From Pseudarthrobacter sp. PS3-L1 (GTDB lineage Bacteria > Actinomycetota > Actinomycetes > Actinomycetales > Micrococcaceae): a stretch of DNA of 64,000 nucleotides. The position numbers and the translations under genes were made by a program. The stretch is taken from assembly GCF_030063285.1 (NCBI RefSeq), contig NZ_JASISU010000002.1, positions 682,001 through 746,000 on the forward strand. Reading direction: 5' to 3'. Shown here one piece after another: positions 38,523-47,909 of this stretch; position 1 is the stretch's first letter; each line of letters starts with the position of its first letter. The notes under the pieces were generated by a model. It had not been told where the DNA came from. It searched no databases and saw only the letters and a list, made by a program, of their open reading frames with translations.

Positions 38523-38909
38523 TCAGCCTACCTGCTGTTCGTAGTCCGCTGCACTGAGCAGTGACCCCAGGTCCGCTGGATCGGCCAACCTGATTTCAAG
38601 AAGCCAGCCTTTTCCGTAGGGATCGCTGTTGATCAGGGCGGAATCAGTGTCCAGTTCTTCATTGCGGGCCACTACTTCTCCAGCAAGCGGGGCAAAAATG
38701 TCACTGACGCTCTTGGTGGATTCGACTTCTCCCACTACTTCCTTGGCTTTGACCTCTGTGCCGGGTTCAGGCATCTGCGCGTAGACAACGTCGCCTAGGG
38801 CATCCTGCGCAAAGTCAGTGATGCCCACACGGACAACGCCCTCGGAGCTCGGCGCTGAAACCCACTCGTGCTCTGCCGTGTAGGTCAAGTCTGCTGGAAT
38901 CGTGCTCAT
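38523..38909 (-). CDS. gcvH: Glycine cleavage system H protein
   Basis: 128 residues from ATG 38907-38909 (AAAGG upstream). It carries the lipoyl arm that shuttles the aminomethyl group between the P, T and L proteins. YTAEHEWVS opens the fold, and VESTKSVSDIFAP contains the lipoylated Lys66. gcvP and gcvT are not in this window; in this position, next to garA, gcvH is separated from them as in mycobacteria. A promoter is visible upstream at 38973-38978. Confidence 0.94.
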   Translation of the reverse strand: MSTIPADLTYTAEHEWVSAPSSEGVVRVGITDFAQDALGDVVYAQMPEPGTEVKAKEVVGEVESTKSVSDIFAPLAGEVVARNEELDTDSALINSDPYGKGWLLEIRLADPADLGSLLSAADYEQQVG

Positions 38910-38972
38910 CAAAGGGCCTTTCGTTGGTACTTTGCCGGGTCGCGAGGGCCAGATAAACGGTCCACCGCACAA

Positions 38973-38978
38973 AGTATA
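38973..38978 (-). promoter_or_regulatory. -10 element of the gcvH promoter
   Basis: The minus strand reads TATACT, a near-perfect -10 hexamer, 63 bases before the gcvH ATG, in the gap after the ABC-F gene. No strong -35 is seen at 17 bases (GAAACG). The start of transcription would fall near 38966. Confidence 0.5.
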
Positions 38979-39092
38979 GGCGTTTCCGTCGGGATCGTTT
39001 CAGATCGCTTCAGTTGCAGGCAGAAGGGCTACAGAAGCACGCTCTTCATGGCTGCAGGGGCCGGGTATAGAATTCCTGAGGCGCCTGCACCG

Positions 39093-40688
39093 CTAGGCAG
39101 CGCGTACTTCCACGATGCCCTTGTCAGCGCCCGCGCCGCCAAAGAGGATCAGCTGGTTGGCGATCTTATCGGTGAAGAATCTGTCATGGCTGACCACCAC
39201 CACGGCTCCCGGGAAATGCAGAAGCGCTCGCTCCATCACCTGTGTGCTGGAAAGGTCCAGATGGTTAGTGGGCTCATCGAGCAGGAGCACCGAGGCCCCG
39301 GACAGCAGGCACTGTGCCATGGCTACGCGCGCACGTTGTCCACCGGAGAGTTCACGGAGGCGTTTCTTCTTGTCCGCCTCCGAAAAAGCGAACATGGACA
39401 GGAACCTGCCCACTGACTTCCGGGTTGCTGTCAGCGCAAGGCTGTCCGGCATGGCATTGACAGCGTGGGTGAGCGTATCGTCATCGTCCAGGTCTTCAAG
39501 AACTTTGTTGTAGGAGATCACTCGGGCCCCTCCCGCCCATGCCACAGTGCCTGTGTCGGCGGATTCCTCGCCGGTGAGAACGCGGAGCAGGGTACTCTTG
39601 CCGCTGCCGTTGGCACCCCGGACCACTATCCTGTTGCCTCGACGTATCTCGAAGTCAACACCCGAAAAGAGCGTCCGGTCTCCGTAACCCTTGCCCAGCC
39701 CGTTTACACGGCACAGGACATCCTTGACATGCAGGCCCCGGTAGATCTCGGTGATGATCTCATCAACCGGACGTGGTGCGCGTGACTTCTTGATACCGGC
39801 CAACTGCTTGCCAAGGTTCCGCCCGCCCCCTTTGGCAGCCTCGCGCCGGTCAGCGATCCCTTCGGCTTCAAAGGCCAGCAGCTCCGACTCATGGACAAAC
39901 TGGGCTTCCAGGGTCTTGAGCCGGAACTGCTTTGCAATGATGTACTCGCCGAAGTTGCCCGGATATTCGTGCAGGTGGAAGTTCTCGACCTCGATGATGC
40001 GTGTGGCGACAACGTCCAGGAACCTGCGATCGTGCGAGACAATGACGGCTGCACCCTTGAAGTCCCGGAACCAGGATTCCAGCCACTCAACACCCTGGAC
40101 GTCAAGGAAGTTCGTGGGTTCATCAAGGAGCAGTACATCCGGCTCCTCAAGGATGATCTTTGCCAGCGCGGCACGGTTGCGCCATCCACCGGAAAGCTCG
40201 TCTATGGCGCAGATCCTATGCGCGGGCGTAAAGCCAAGAGTGGTCAGTACCTGGTCGATTCGCCGGGGATAGTCCCATCCGTCCAGCCGATCCATCTCCT
40301 CGAAGAGTTCAGCCTGGCGGATGATCATCCTGTCCTGCTCGGGTCCGCCGGCGGGATCGGCGGCAATGGCAGCATCGATGGACGCCAGCTCCGCTTCGAC
40401 GGCGTGGACATCACCGAAGAGACCATCAAGGACCTCCGTGATGGTGGCCGTCCCATCAAGCTCCGAGAACTGGGAGAAGTAGCCAATGCGCGTTCCCTCG
40501 TCCACGGCCACCGTGCCAGAGTCCGGCTGGACCTGATCCAGGACAAGTTTCAGCAGGGTGGTCTTGCCGGAGCCATTGCGCCCGATAAGGCCTACGCGGT
40601 CTTTCTTCTCCAGCCGGAAAAACGCCTCGCGGAGAATCGGCGTCTTTTCAAAACTGACGTGGACATCGTTCAAACGGATCAGGCTCAT
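39093..40688 (-). CDS. ABC-F family ATPase
   Basis: 531 residues from ATG 40686-40688 (MSLIRLNDVHVSFEKTPILR). Two ATP-binding cassettes in one chain and no membrane segments. Cassette 1 has GRNGSGKTT, LSGGWRNRAALAKIL and LLLDEPTNFLD. Cassette 2 has GANGSGKST, LSGGQRARVAMAQCLL and LLLDEPTNHLD. The linker between them is charged and helical. ABC-F proteins act on ribosomes, either in translation control or in antibiotic protection; sequence alone does not decide which. Single gene between tRNA-Pro and gcvH. Confidence 0.9.
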   Translation of the reverse strand: MSLIRLNDVHVSFEKTPILREAFFRLEKKDRVGLIGRNGSGKTTLLKLVLDQVQPDSGTVAVDEGTRIGYFSQFSELDGTATITEVLDGLFGDVHAVEAELASIDAAIAADPAGGPEQDRMIIRQAELFEEMDRLDGWDYPRRIDQVLTTLGFTPAHRICAIDELSGGWRNRAALAKIILEEPDVLLLDEPTNFLDVQGVEWLESWFRDFKGAAVIVSHDRRFLDVVATRIIEVENFHLHEYPGNFGEYIIAKQFRLKTLEAQFVHESELLAFEAEGIADRREAAKGGGRNLGKQLAGIKKSRAPRPVDEIITEIYRGLHVKDVLCRVNGLGKGYGDRTLFSGVDFEIRRGNRIVVRGANGSGKSTLLRVLTGEESADTGTVAWAGGARVISYNKVLEDLDDDDTLTHAVNAMPDSLALTATRKSVGRFLSMFAFSEADKKKRLRELSGGQRARVAMAQCLLSGASVLLLDEPTNHLDLSSTQVMERALLHFPGAVVVVSHDRFFTDKIANQLILFGGAGADKGIVEVRAA

Positions 40689-40719
40689 GCGAACTGACCT
40701 CTCGTGTGTGGTTAAACAG

Positions 40720-40746
40720 AAAAGCACCCGATGATCGGATGCTTTT
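40720..40746 (-). terminator. Terminator of tRNA-Pro
   Basis: AAAAGCATCCG pairs with CGGGTGCTTTT on the minus strand (one G-U), five-base loop, ending in TTTT, nine bases after the tRNA 3' end. Confidence 0.75.
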
Positions 40747-40755
40747 CCTGTGCGG

Positions 40756-40829
<74 letters not shown>

Positions 40830-40976
40830 CTGATTCCGCCGTTCTCCGCTGCGCAATGGTCCCGGATTGCTCCAAGAACCTCACTCAGCAGTCCGGCCGA
40901 ACCACCTAGAAGAGCTTACACGATCCACGGGGGTGCCAATGACACTTCCCGCTGTGCAACTCCCCAGAATCTACAA

Positions 40977-42527
40977 TCAGCGCTTTTTGCCGCGCTTTTC
41001 GCGGACACGCATGTTGACTTCGATGGGTGTTCCCTCGAAGCCGAACGTCTCACGCAACCGTCGGGTGATGAACCTGCGGTATCCCGGGTCCAAGAACCCT
41101 GTGGTGAACAGAACAAATTTTGGCGGGCGGCTAGAGGCCTGCGTGCCAAAGAGAATACGGGGCTGCTTGCCACCGCGAACCGGGTGCGGGTGTGCCGCCA
41201 CCAGTTCGCCAAGGAACGCGTTGAGGCGTCCGGTGGGGATGCGTTTGTCCCAGTTCTCCAGAGCCAGGTCAAGCGCAGGCACCAGACGGTCCTTGTGCCA
41301 TCCGGTCAGTGCTGAAATGTTGACTCGGGGAGCCCATGCGACGTGGGCGAGGTCCTGCTCGATTTCACGCTCCAGATACGTGCGGCGTTCATCGTCCAGC
41401 AGGTCCCACTTATTAAACGCCAGGACCATGGCTCGGCCGGACTCAATGGCCAACTGCAAGATGCGGACGTCCTGTTCGCTGAGGACTTCGTCCACAGCAA
41501 GGAGCACGACGGCAACCTCTGCCTTCTCCAGCGCGGCCTGCGTCCGGAGGGAGGCGTAGTAGTCGGCACCCTGTGCCATGTGTTGGCGGCGGCGGATTCC
41601 TGCCGTGTCGACGAAGCGCCAGGTGCGGTCTCCCAGTTCGATGAACTCGTCCACGGGATCACGGGTAGTGCCAGCGGTGTTGTCAACAACAACGCGCTCG
41701 GATCCGGCAAGCTTGTTCAACAGAGAGGATTTGCCCACGTTGGGGCGCCCGATCAGCGCGATCCTGCGCGGGCCACCGGAGCGCTCCACACCCTCAATGG
41801 TCGAAAATTCCGGCAGGGTGTTGATCACGTGGTCCAGGAGGTCGGCCACCCCACGGCCGTGCAGCGCCGATACCGGATAGGGTTCGCCGAAGCCAAGGCC
41901 CCAGAGGGATGCGGAGTCTGCCTCCTGGGCGAAGTCATCAACCTTGTTGGCGACCATAATGACGGGCTTCTTGCTGCGGCGGAGCATCCGCATGACGCCC
42001 TCATCCGTTGCGGTCGCCCCCACGGCGGAGTCCACAACAAACAGCACAGCATCAGCCATCTCGACGGCCATTTCAGCCTGTTCGGCGACACGGGCGTGAA
42101 TACCCCTGGCATCGTGTTCCCAACCACCTGTGTCTACCAGGGTGAACTTCTGGCCATTCCACTCGGCGGCGTACATGACACGGTCCCGGGTGACGCCGGG
42201 GGTATCTTCAACGACTGCTTCGCGGCGGCCAAGGATACGGTTTACGAGAGTTGATTTACCCACGTTGGGCCGGCCAATGATGGCCAGGACGGGATCGAGC
42301 CGGGCGGGACCGTCAAAGTCCTCATCGTCGTACTCGCCGCTCAACAGGGCGGCGTCGTCCTCATCGAGGTCGTAGTCTTCAAGGCCAGCCCGGAGCGAGG
42401 CCGCGCGGACATCGGCTTCCTCGTCACCGATGGCTGCCAGCCTCTCAACCACCTGGTCGGTGCCGCTGGGGTTGTAATCGTCGTCGCCGGTTCCGGAGTG
42501 GCTGGAGGTTTGAGTCGTATCGCTCAT
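40977..42527 (-). CDS. der: Ribosome-assembly GTPase Der (EngA)
   Basis: 516 residues. Two GTPase domains in tandem: GRPNVGKST (85-92), DTPGVTRD and NKVD in the first; [18 protein letters not shown] and NKWD in the second. A KH-like C-terminal domain ends in a basic tail. Der is needed for 50S subunit maturation. The first 75 or so residues are acidic (Asp/Glu-rich) and not part of the core; such extensions are common in actinobacterial Der. ATG overlaps the plsC-like stop as ATGA. Confidence 0.95.
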   Translation of the reverse strand: MSDTTQTSSHSGTGDDDYNPSGTDQVVERLAAIGDEEADVRAASLRAGLEDYDLDEDDAALLSGEYDDEDFDGPARLDPVLAIIGRPNVGKSTLVNRILGRREAVVEDTPGVTRDRVMYAAEWNGQKFTLVDTGGWEHDARGIHARVAEQAEMAVEMADAVLFVVDSAVGATATDEGVMRMLRRSKKPVIMVANKVDDFAQEADSASLWGLGFGEPYPVSALHGRGVADLLDHVINTLPEFSTIEGVERSGGPRRIALIGRPNVGKSSLLNKLAGSERVVVDNTAGTTRDPVDEFIELGDRTWRFVDTAGIRRRQHMAQGADYYASLRTQAALEKAEVAVVLLAVDEVLSEQDVRILQLAIESGRAMVLAFNKWDLLDDERRTYLEREIEQDLAHVAWAPRVNISALTGWHKDRLVPALDLALENWDKRIPTGRLNAFLGELVAAHPHPVRGGKQPRILFGTQASSRPPKFVLFTTGFLDPGYRRFITRRLRETFGFEGTPIEVNMRVREKRGKKR

Positions 42528-43252
42528 AACACGTTCCTTAAAGGGTCATCTGCCGGCGTCCCGGCTACTGCTTGAAAAATGGTGCGGTCATCCGTGCGGG
42601 GAAGTTCCTGCCCGCTGGCCGCAATGGCGTCCTGAATATTGCCGGCCAGGGCGGCACGGATGTCTGCCGCTGCCCTGTCCATTGAAACACGCCCGGATTC
42701 CCCGGGCTGGCGGGAGACCGTAAACGGCTCCCCAAACTGAACGTGGAGGCGCCGTCCTGGCCTGGGCACGGAGTCCACGTGCTCGACTCCCTGCCTGGTT
42801 CCCAGAATGGCTACCGGAACAACCTGCGCCGAAGAATTAAGGGCAAGCCAAGCAACCCCATTGCTGATGGCGCCAGCTTGGCCCCCACCCCGGGTCCCCT
42901 CTGGAAGAATGCCGATGCAATGGCCAGCATCCAGGACACTCTTGCAGCGCTGCAGCGCAGCACGGTCGCCGGAACGGTCCACGGGGAGCTGGCCACTGGC
43001 GCGCAGTACCACTCCGAGGAATCCCTTAAACATCTCTTTCTTGACAAGGATGTGCATGGGCCGTGGCGCGGCGCCGAACATCACTGGCCCGTCCAGGAAA
43101 CTGATGTGGTTAGCCGCGAAAATAACGGGACCCCGGGACGGTACAGTGCTGCGGCCGACCACTCTGGTGCGGTAGACCACGTGGTCAAGGACCCAGCCGA
43201 CAGGGCGACTCCACAGGATGGTCCAACGCCCCGGAATGTCTCGCTCAGTCAC
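42524..43252 (-). CDS. Second 1-acyl-glycerol-3-phosphate acyltransferase-like protein
   Basis: 242 residues from GTG 43250-43252. NHISFLD gives His49-x4-Asp54. PEGTRGGGQ has EGTR at 118-121. VVPVAILGT is block IV. It is a PlsC-family acyltransferase of phospholipid synthesis. It overlaps cmk by eight bases and der by four, so cmk, this gene and der are co-translated, an arrangement common in actinobacteria. It differs clearly from the copy at 24878. Confidence 0.85.
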   Translation of the reverse strand: MTERDIPGRWTILWSRPVGWVLDHVVYRTRVVGRSTVPSRGPVIFAANHISFLDGPVMFGAAPRPMHILVKKEMFKGFLGVVLRASGQLPVDRSGDRAALQRCKSVLDAGHCIGILPEGTRGGGQAGAISNGVAWLALNSSAQVVPVAILGTRQGVEHVDSVPRPGRRLHVQFGEPFTVSRQPGESGRVSMDRAAADIRAALAGNIQDAIAASGQELPRTDDRTIFQAVAGTPADDPLRNVL

Positions 43253-43958
43253 GGTTCAGGATCCTGACGACAATCTCTAGCGCAGCATCCACTGTCTCGG
43301 CAAAGTCCAACTCGGAGGAATCAAGCGTCACAACACCGTCAGCCGCTTGGGTGAAGTTCACCACCGCGGAGTCTTTGGCATCCCTGCCCGTTACCTGGAG
43401 GGCAAGCTGCTCGGCGCTCTGCGTGCCACCCAACTGGATACCACGACGCCGGAGCCTGGCCTCTTCGCTTGCCGTCAGCAGCATGCGTACTTCAGCTCCG
43501 GGGGCCACCACCGTGGTGATGTCCCTGCCCTCCACCACAATCCTGCGGTGGTGTTCCTCGATGGTTGCCCGCATCCGTCGAATCAGCTCAGTGCGTGCAC
43601 CCAGCGTGGTGGCAACGGCACTGACGGCAGCGGAGATGACTGGTTCGCGGATGGCCTCGGTGACGTCAGTTCCGGCCACACGCACAAATTCGTCGTCGGC
43701 CGACGTACTGATGTCCAAGGGAAAGTCCCTTGCTGCCTGTTCCACAGCAACAGCGTCTTTGACATCGATGCCCTGCTCCAAGGCGAACCATGTGAGTGCG
43801 CGGTACATGGCACCTGAATCCAAGTACGCCACATGAAGGCGGCGTGCTACCTCTTTGCTGACACTGGATTTGCCGGATCCGGAGGGCCCGTCAATGGCCA
43901 CGACGAGCGGACGCCCCACCCGCAGGGACGCCAGCGCGTCAAAAAGTTCCTTGGCCAT
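43245..43958 (-). CDS. cmk: Cytidylate kinase
   Basis: 237 residues from ATG 43956-43958 (MAKELFDAL); an ATG at 43976 is less likely because its AGAGG is too close. Phosphorylates CMP and dCMP. The P-loop is DGPSGSGKSS (23-32). LDSGAMYRALTWFA is the nucleotide-monophosphate binding signature. VVEGRDITTVVAPGAEV and DSSELDFAETVD are further family marks. Start overlaps the tyrA stop by one base (TAATG). Confidence 0.94.
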   Translation of the reverse strand: MAKELFDALASLRVGRPLVVAIDGPSGSGKSSVSKEVARRLHVAYLDSGAMYRALTWFALEQGIDVKDAVAVEQAARDFPLDISTSADDEFVRVAGTDVTEAIREPVISAAVSAVATTLGARTELIRRMRATIEEHHRRIVVEGRDITTVVAPGAEVRMLLTASEEARLRRRGIQLGGTQSAEQLALQVTGRDAKDSAVVNFTQAADGVVTLDSSELDFAETVDAALEIVVRILNRD

Positions 43959-45067
43959 TACTGCAGCACCTGCCATCCTCTGTCGTTCAATGCTTCGATC
44001 AGGTGATCGTGTGTGTTCGGCATGACGGAAATTTCCACCATGCCCTTGTTCTGTCCCGAGGAATGATCCAGTCGGAGATCTTCGAGGTTGACGCCAATTT
44101 CGCCAATCTCCGTGAGGAGTCGAGCGATTTGTCCCGGCCTGTCGTCCACCAGGACAGTCAGCCATGAGTACGCCTGGGGCGGGGCTCCGTGTTTCCCAGG
44201 AATACGCTGCTGGCCAGCATTGCCCTCGCTGATCAGCTGGGCAAGGTCCAGCCGGGCACCGTCAGCATATGGATCCTCCAGGGTGCCAATCAGACGATCC
44301 AGGTCTGTCCTGACCCCGTAGAGAACCTCCACCACTTTGGCGGCGTTTGCCCCAAGGATCTGGACCCAGAGCGTCGGATCACTCGCGGCTATCCGAGTCA
44401 CATCGCGCAGGCCATTGCCCGCGAGCGAGAGTGCATGCAGGGGTGTCCCCTGCAGCCTGCTCGCCAAAAGTGATGACATGACTTGCGGGAGGTGCGACAC
44501 CAGCGCCACAGCCTGATCATGCTCCTCGGGCGAGAGCACGGAGACCACTGCACCTAGGTCTGCTGCGAGGGCTTTCGCAGCAGTCAGGGCCCGGGGTGCC
44601 GTTTCTTCCGAAGGGCACACCACCCATGGCATGGACGTAAACAGCTCACCGCGCGCTGCGACTGGCCCTGATTTTTCCCGGCCAGCCATCGGGTGGGTTC
44701 CCACATAGCGTGAAAGATCCACTTTCCGGCACCGCAGAGCCGCCTCAATGTCGACCTTCACGCTGGCAATGTCCACGACCGTGGCAGTGGGGTACGCAAA
44801 AAGCGCGGCAGTGACGACGTCGGCCGTCACATCCGGTGGAGCAGCCACCACCACCAGCTCAGGGGTTACCTGAGCTGGCTCGGCCAGGGGCTGGCCAGCC
44901 CCAATGTCAACGGCAACTGCCTGGTTGGTGGGAGAGGGATCCGAGAGGAAAACCTCTAGGCCACGGCCACGGAGTCCCAGCCCAATGCTGGCGCCAAGGA
45001 GTCCAGTGCCCAGCACCACCACGGGTCCAGTCAGCTGACCGGGACCCTGGGCAACGAAGGCGGACAT
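43958..45067 (-). CDS. tyrA: Prephenate dehydrogenase with ACT domain
   Basis: 369 residues. It oxidises prephenate to 4-hydroxyphenylpyruvate in tyrosine synthesis. VVVLGTGLLGASIGLGL is the nucleotide-binding loop. GTHPMAGREKSGP contains the catalytic His region, and SHLPQVMSSLLASRL the second conserved His. A C-terminal ACT domain (from about residue 295) suggests feedback control by tyrosine. It stands between rluB-like and cmk with overlaps, an aromatic amino-acid gene inside a translation and chromosome-maintenance operon. aroG lies at 23374, far from it. Confidence 0.92.
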   Translation of the reverse strand: MSAFVAQGPGQLTGPVVVLGTGLLGASIGLGLRGRGLEVFLSDPSPTNQAVAVDIGAGQPLAEPAQVTPELVVVAAPPDVTADVVTAALFAYPTATVVDIASVKVDIEAALRCRKVDLSRYVGTHPMAGREKSGPVAARGELFTSMPWVVCPSEETAPRALTAAKALAADLGAVVSVLSPEEHDQAVALVSHLPQVMSSLLASRLQGTPLHALSLAGNGLRDVTRIAASDPTLWVQILGANAAKVVEVLYGVRTDLDRLIGTLEDPYADGARLDLAQLISEGNAGQQRIPGKHGAPPQAYSWLTVLVDDRPGQIARLLTEIGEIGVNLEDLRLDHSSGQNKGMVEISVMPNTHDHLIEALNDRGWQVLQ

Positions 45068-45070
45068 TCC

Positions 45071-46321
45071 CTACAGCCCCACGGACGACAGCAGGTGGCC
45101 GACTTCCTGCTTCCCGAGGTTGCGGATGCTGCCCTGGCGCTGGTCGCCAAGCCCGATGGGCCCGACCTTCACTCGGACCAGGCGGATCACGGGGAACCCG
45201 ACCTCATCGAAAAGCCGGCGGACAATCCGGTTTTTACCGGAGTGCAACACAACCTCGATCAATACGTGGCCCGGCGTGGAATCGACCAAGCGAAAAGAGT
45301 CGACGGAAGCGATGCCGTCTTCGAGTTCGACACCGGCCTTGAGCTGCGCACCGATGCCCTGCGGGAACGGACCGCGAACCTGGACCAGGTAGGTTTTGGG
45401 AACCTCGTAGGACGGGTGGGTGAGCCGGTTGGCCAACTCTCCGTCATTGGTCAGCAGCAGCAGGCCTTCGGTGGCGACGTCCAAGCGCCCCACGTGGAAA
45501 AGCCGCTCACCATTGGTGTTCCGGACAAAGTCGCTGATGCACTGACGCCCCTCGGGGTCCTCCATAGTGGAGACAACGCCCTTGGGCTTGTTGAACACCA
45601 TGTACACAAGGCTGTCGTCCAGCTGGATCCTGATGCCGTCAACATGGATGACGGCAGTCGATGGGTCCACCCGGACACCGAGCTCGGTGGTCACCTGGCC
45701 ATCGACTTCAACACGGCCCTCGGCGATCATTTCCTCGCATACCCGGCGTGATGCGACGCCAGCCTGGGCCATGACCTTCTGCAGTCGGGTACCGTCGGCG
45801 TCGTGGAGTTCAGACTGGGGAACGTCGCCACGCGGGCCGCGTTTCCGGGACGGTTTGCGGACGGGTCCAAGGTTTTGGCCGAACCGCTCGCTACCGAACG
45901 CTTTGGTGCCGAAGGTCTTGGCCGACGTCGAACGCGGTTTCGGCTTGAGTGCACCGGGAGTCCCCGGGACTTTCCCTGCACCTGGTTTGCGGGCGCCGGG
46001 CCGACGGGCTCCTGCCCCTGCCGGTCCTCGCTCCCGGCCAACGGCGGCAGCGCTGTCCTGGGGCTGCTCGTCCGGATCGATGAAACGCTCCTCGCGCGGC
46101 CTCGGAGCCTTGTAGGGTCGCTCGCCCTGGGTGAATCCACCCTTGAAGCCGCCCGGTTTGCGACCGGCGCCACCAGCGGCGGAGCCGCCCTGGGCCGGAC
46201 GCCCCTGGGTTGGCTTTCCTGCGGTCGGCTTGCCCTGCGCCGGCCTGCCTGTTGAGTTTCGTCCAGAACTGTTGCGTCCCGAACCGTTACGTGGTGAACC
46301 CTGGCGTCCCGCCTGTGTCAT
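45071..46321 (-). CDS. rRNA pseudouridine synthase (RluB/RsuA family)
   Basis: 416 residues. The first 170 or so are a very low-complexity Gly/Arg/Lys/Pro-rich extension with repeated GRN, GKP and QGRP units. The catalytic part follows: an S4 RNA-binding domain (TRLQKVMAQAGVASRRVCEEMI) and the pseudouridine synthase domain with GRLDVATEGLLLLTND, where the Asp is catalytic. It modifies 23S (RluB-like) or 16S (RsuA-like) rRNA; gene order after scpB favours the RluB-type Rv1711. The basic extension probably binds RNA nonspecifically. Three bases from the tyrA start. Confidence 0.9.
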   Translation of the reverse strand: MTQAGRQGSPRNGSGRNSSGRNSTGRPAQGKPTAGKPTQGRPAQGGSAAGGAGRKPGGFKGGFTQGERPYKAPRPREERFIDPDEQPQDSAAAVGRERGPAGAGARRPGARKPGAGKVPGTPGALKPKPRSTSAKTFGTKAFGSERFGQNLGPVRKPSRKRGPRGDVPQSELHDADGTRLQKVMAQAGVASRRVCEEMIAEGRVEVDGQVTTELGVRVDPSTAVIHVDGIRIQLDDSLVYMVFNKPKGVVSTMEDPEGRQCISDFVRNTNGERLFHVGRLDVATEGLLLLTNDGELANRLTHPSYEVPKTYLVQVRGPFPQGIGAQLKAGVELEDGIASVDSFRLVDSTPGHVLIEVVLHSGKNRIVRRLFDEVGFPVIRLVRVKVGPIGLGDQRQGSIRNLGKQEVGHLLSSVGL

Positions 46322-46428
46322 GACCCGTCCTTCGTTGATGATGCCCGATCAGGGGTGTCTGTAGACAACCCTAACCAGCCGGGCAGTTTTCGTCTGCCCT
46401 GAAATGTGATGATAGGTGGCGTAACCGC

Positions 46429-47094
46429 CTAGATGGTGCCGGCGTCGTAGAACTCCGCAATCCCGTCCAGCCCTGGAAGATGGGGCGAGAGTTGGGGCAA
46501 CTCGGCAACAGACCCGATCCCCATCCTTTCAAGGAAATGGGATGTGGTCCGGTACAGGATGGCTCCAGACTCGGGATCAGTACCCGAATCTTCAATCAAT
46601 CCACGCTGAGTCAGCGTCCGCACGACAGAGTCGACATTGACTCCTCGAATTGCAGACACCCTGGCCCGCGAAACGGGCTGCCGATAGGCGACGACTGCAA
46701 GAGTTTCCAGAGCCGCCTGCGTCAGGCGTGCCGTCTGCCCATCTAGGACAAAAGTGCCCACAATGTCGGCAAATTCAGCACGCGAGTAGATCCGCCACCC
46801 GCCGGCAACAGTCCGCAATTCAAATCCCCGGGGCACTGGAGCTGGGGCATGGTGATGCACCGTTTCCGGATCCGGGGAACTTCCAGTATAGCCGTCATAG
46901 TCCCGTTGCAGTTCCGTCAGAAGAAGTTCGACGTCGGCAACTCCGAGTCCCAGCCCGGCGGCAAGTTGGCTGGCACTTGCTGGCTGGTCGATGACCATCA
47001 GGACAGCTTCCAAGGCTGCCTTGGCGCGGCCGGGCCGAACCCCACCATCTCCGACGTCCGGGAACGCCTCGTGCCCTAGCGATTCCTGACTCAC
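46429..47094 (-). CDS. scpB: Segregation and condensation protein ScpB
   Basis: 221 residues from GTG 47092-47094. Two winged-helix domains: an N-terminal one from ALEAVLMVIDQPASASQLAA and a second with LTQAALETLAVVAYRQPVSRARVSAIRGVNVDSVVRTL. It works with ScpA and SMC to compact and segregate the chromosome. The GTG overlaps the scpA stop as GTGA. Gene order scpA-scpB-rluB matches Rv1709-Rv1711. Confidence 0.94.
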   Translation of the reverse strand: MSQESLGHEAFPDVGDGGVRPGRAKAALEAVLMVIDQPASASQLAAGLGLGVADVELLLTELQRDYDGYTGSSPDPETVHHHAPAPVPRGFELRTVAGGWRIYSRAEFADIVGTFVLDGQTARLTQAALETLAVVAYRQPVSRARVSAIRGVNVDSVVRTLTQRGLIEDSGTDPESGAILYRTTSHFLERMGIGSVAELPQLSPHLPGLDGIAEFYDAGTI

Positions 47095-47903
47095 GTCTGT
47101 CCCTCGAATTCCTCGCTCAGATGGTCACTGGACCACTCGTGGATACCAGCCCTCCAGTGGACACCGAGCTCCCCCAGCGGCGCAACCTGGTCAAATCCCA
47201 CGGCCCGGTCGCGGTACATCTCCAGGAGCGCCAGGAACCGTGCCACCACCACCAAGGTTGATTCAGCATCAGCAATCAGGGCCCGGAAGGACAGGGGATG
47301 CCCCTCCCGGAGCCGCAGGCCCAGGAGTTCGGCTTGTTCGCGGACGCTGACGGTTCCGCCGTGCAGGTGCGCCAGGCCAACCTCTGTGGGTTGGGGAACC
47401 TTCGGCAACAGCGCTTTGCTGGCCAGGGCCGCGAACTGCTCCGGCGTGTGCCGCCACACCAGATCCGGCAGCATGGCGGCGAAATGTTCCTCGAGCCCCA
47501 CTGCCCTGGGAAATCGCTGGGCCTCATCCTCCAGCGTGTCCCCCAGCAGTACAGCAACATGCTTGAAAGCCCGGTATTGCAGCAGCCTTGCAAACAGCAG
47601 GTCGCGGGCTTCAAGAAGTGCGAAGTCTTCGTCGTCATCCACCGCACCTGCTGGGAGCAGTCTCGCAGCCTTGAGGTCCAGGAGAGTTGCCGCGATCACC
47701 AGGAATTCGCTGGCCTCATCCAAAGCCCAGTCGGTGCCGATCTCCTGGAATCCGCGGATGTACCTGATGAACTCATCGGTCACGGTGGCAATGGCCACTT
47801 CCGTGATATCCAGCTGGTGCTTTGCAATCAGGCCTAGGAGCAGATCGAAGGGGCCAGTGAAGTTGGCGAGTCGAACCTCGAAGCCGGCCTTGAGCTCAGC
47901 CAT
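47091..47903 (-). CDS. scpA: Segregation and condensation protein ScpA
   Basis: 270 residues. The kleisin subunit that bridges the SMC heads. FTGPFDLLLGLIAKHQLDITEVAIATVT is the family opening; EFLVIAATLLDLKAARLLP is the helix that contacts SMC and ScpB. The C-terminal winged helix contains VVARFLALLEMYRDRAVGFDQ. ATG six bases after the parA stop. Confidence 0.94.
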   Translation of the reverse strand: MAELKAGFEVRLANFTGPFDLLLGLIAKHQLDITEVAIATVTDEFIRYIRGFQEIGTDWALDEASEFLVIAATLLDLKAARLLPAGAVDDDEDFALLEARDLLFARLLQYRAFKHVAVLLGDTLEDEAQRFPRAVGLEEHFAAMLPDLVWRHTPEQFAALASKALLPKVPQPTEVGLAHLHGGTVSVREQAELLGLRLREGHPLSFRALIADAESTLVVVARFLALLEMYRDRAVGFDQVAPLGELGVHWRAGIHEWSSDHLSEEFEGQT

Positions 47904-47909
47904 GGGAAG

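Noticed and set aside
38910-39092. Glycine riboswitch before gcvH
   Set aside because: The leader between the TATACT -10 and the start is only about 57 bases, too short for the glycine aptamer, and no matching core was seen.
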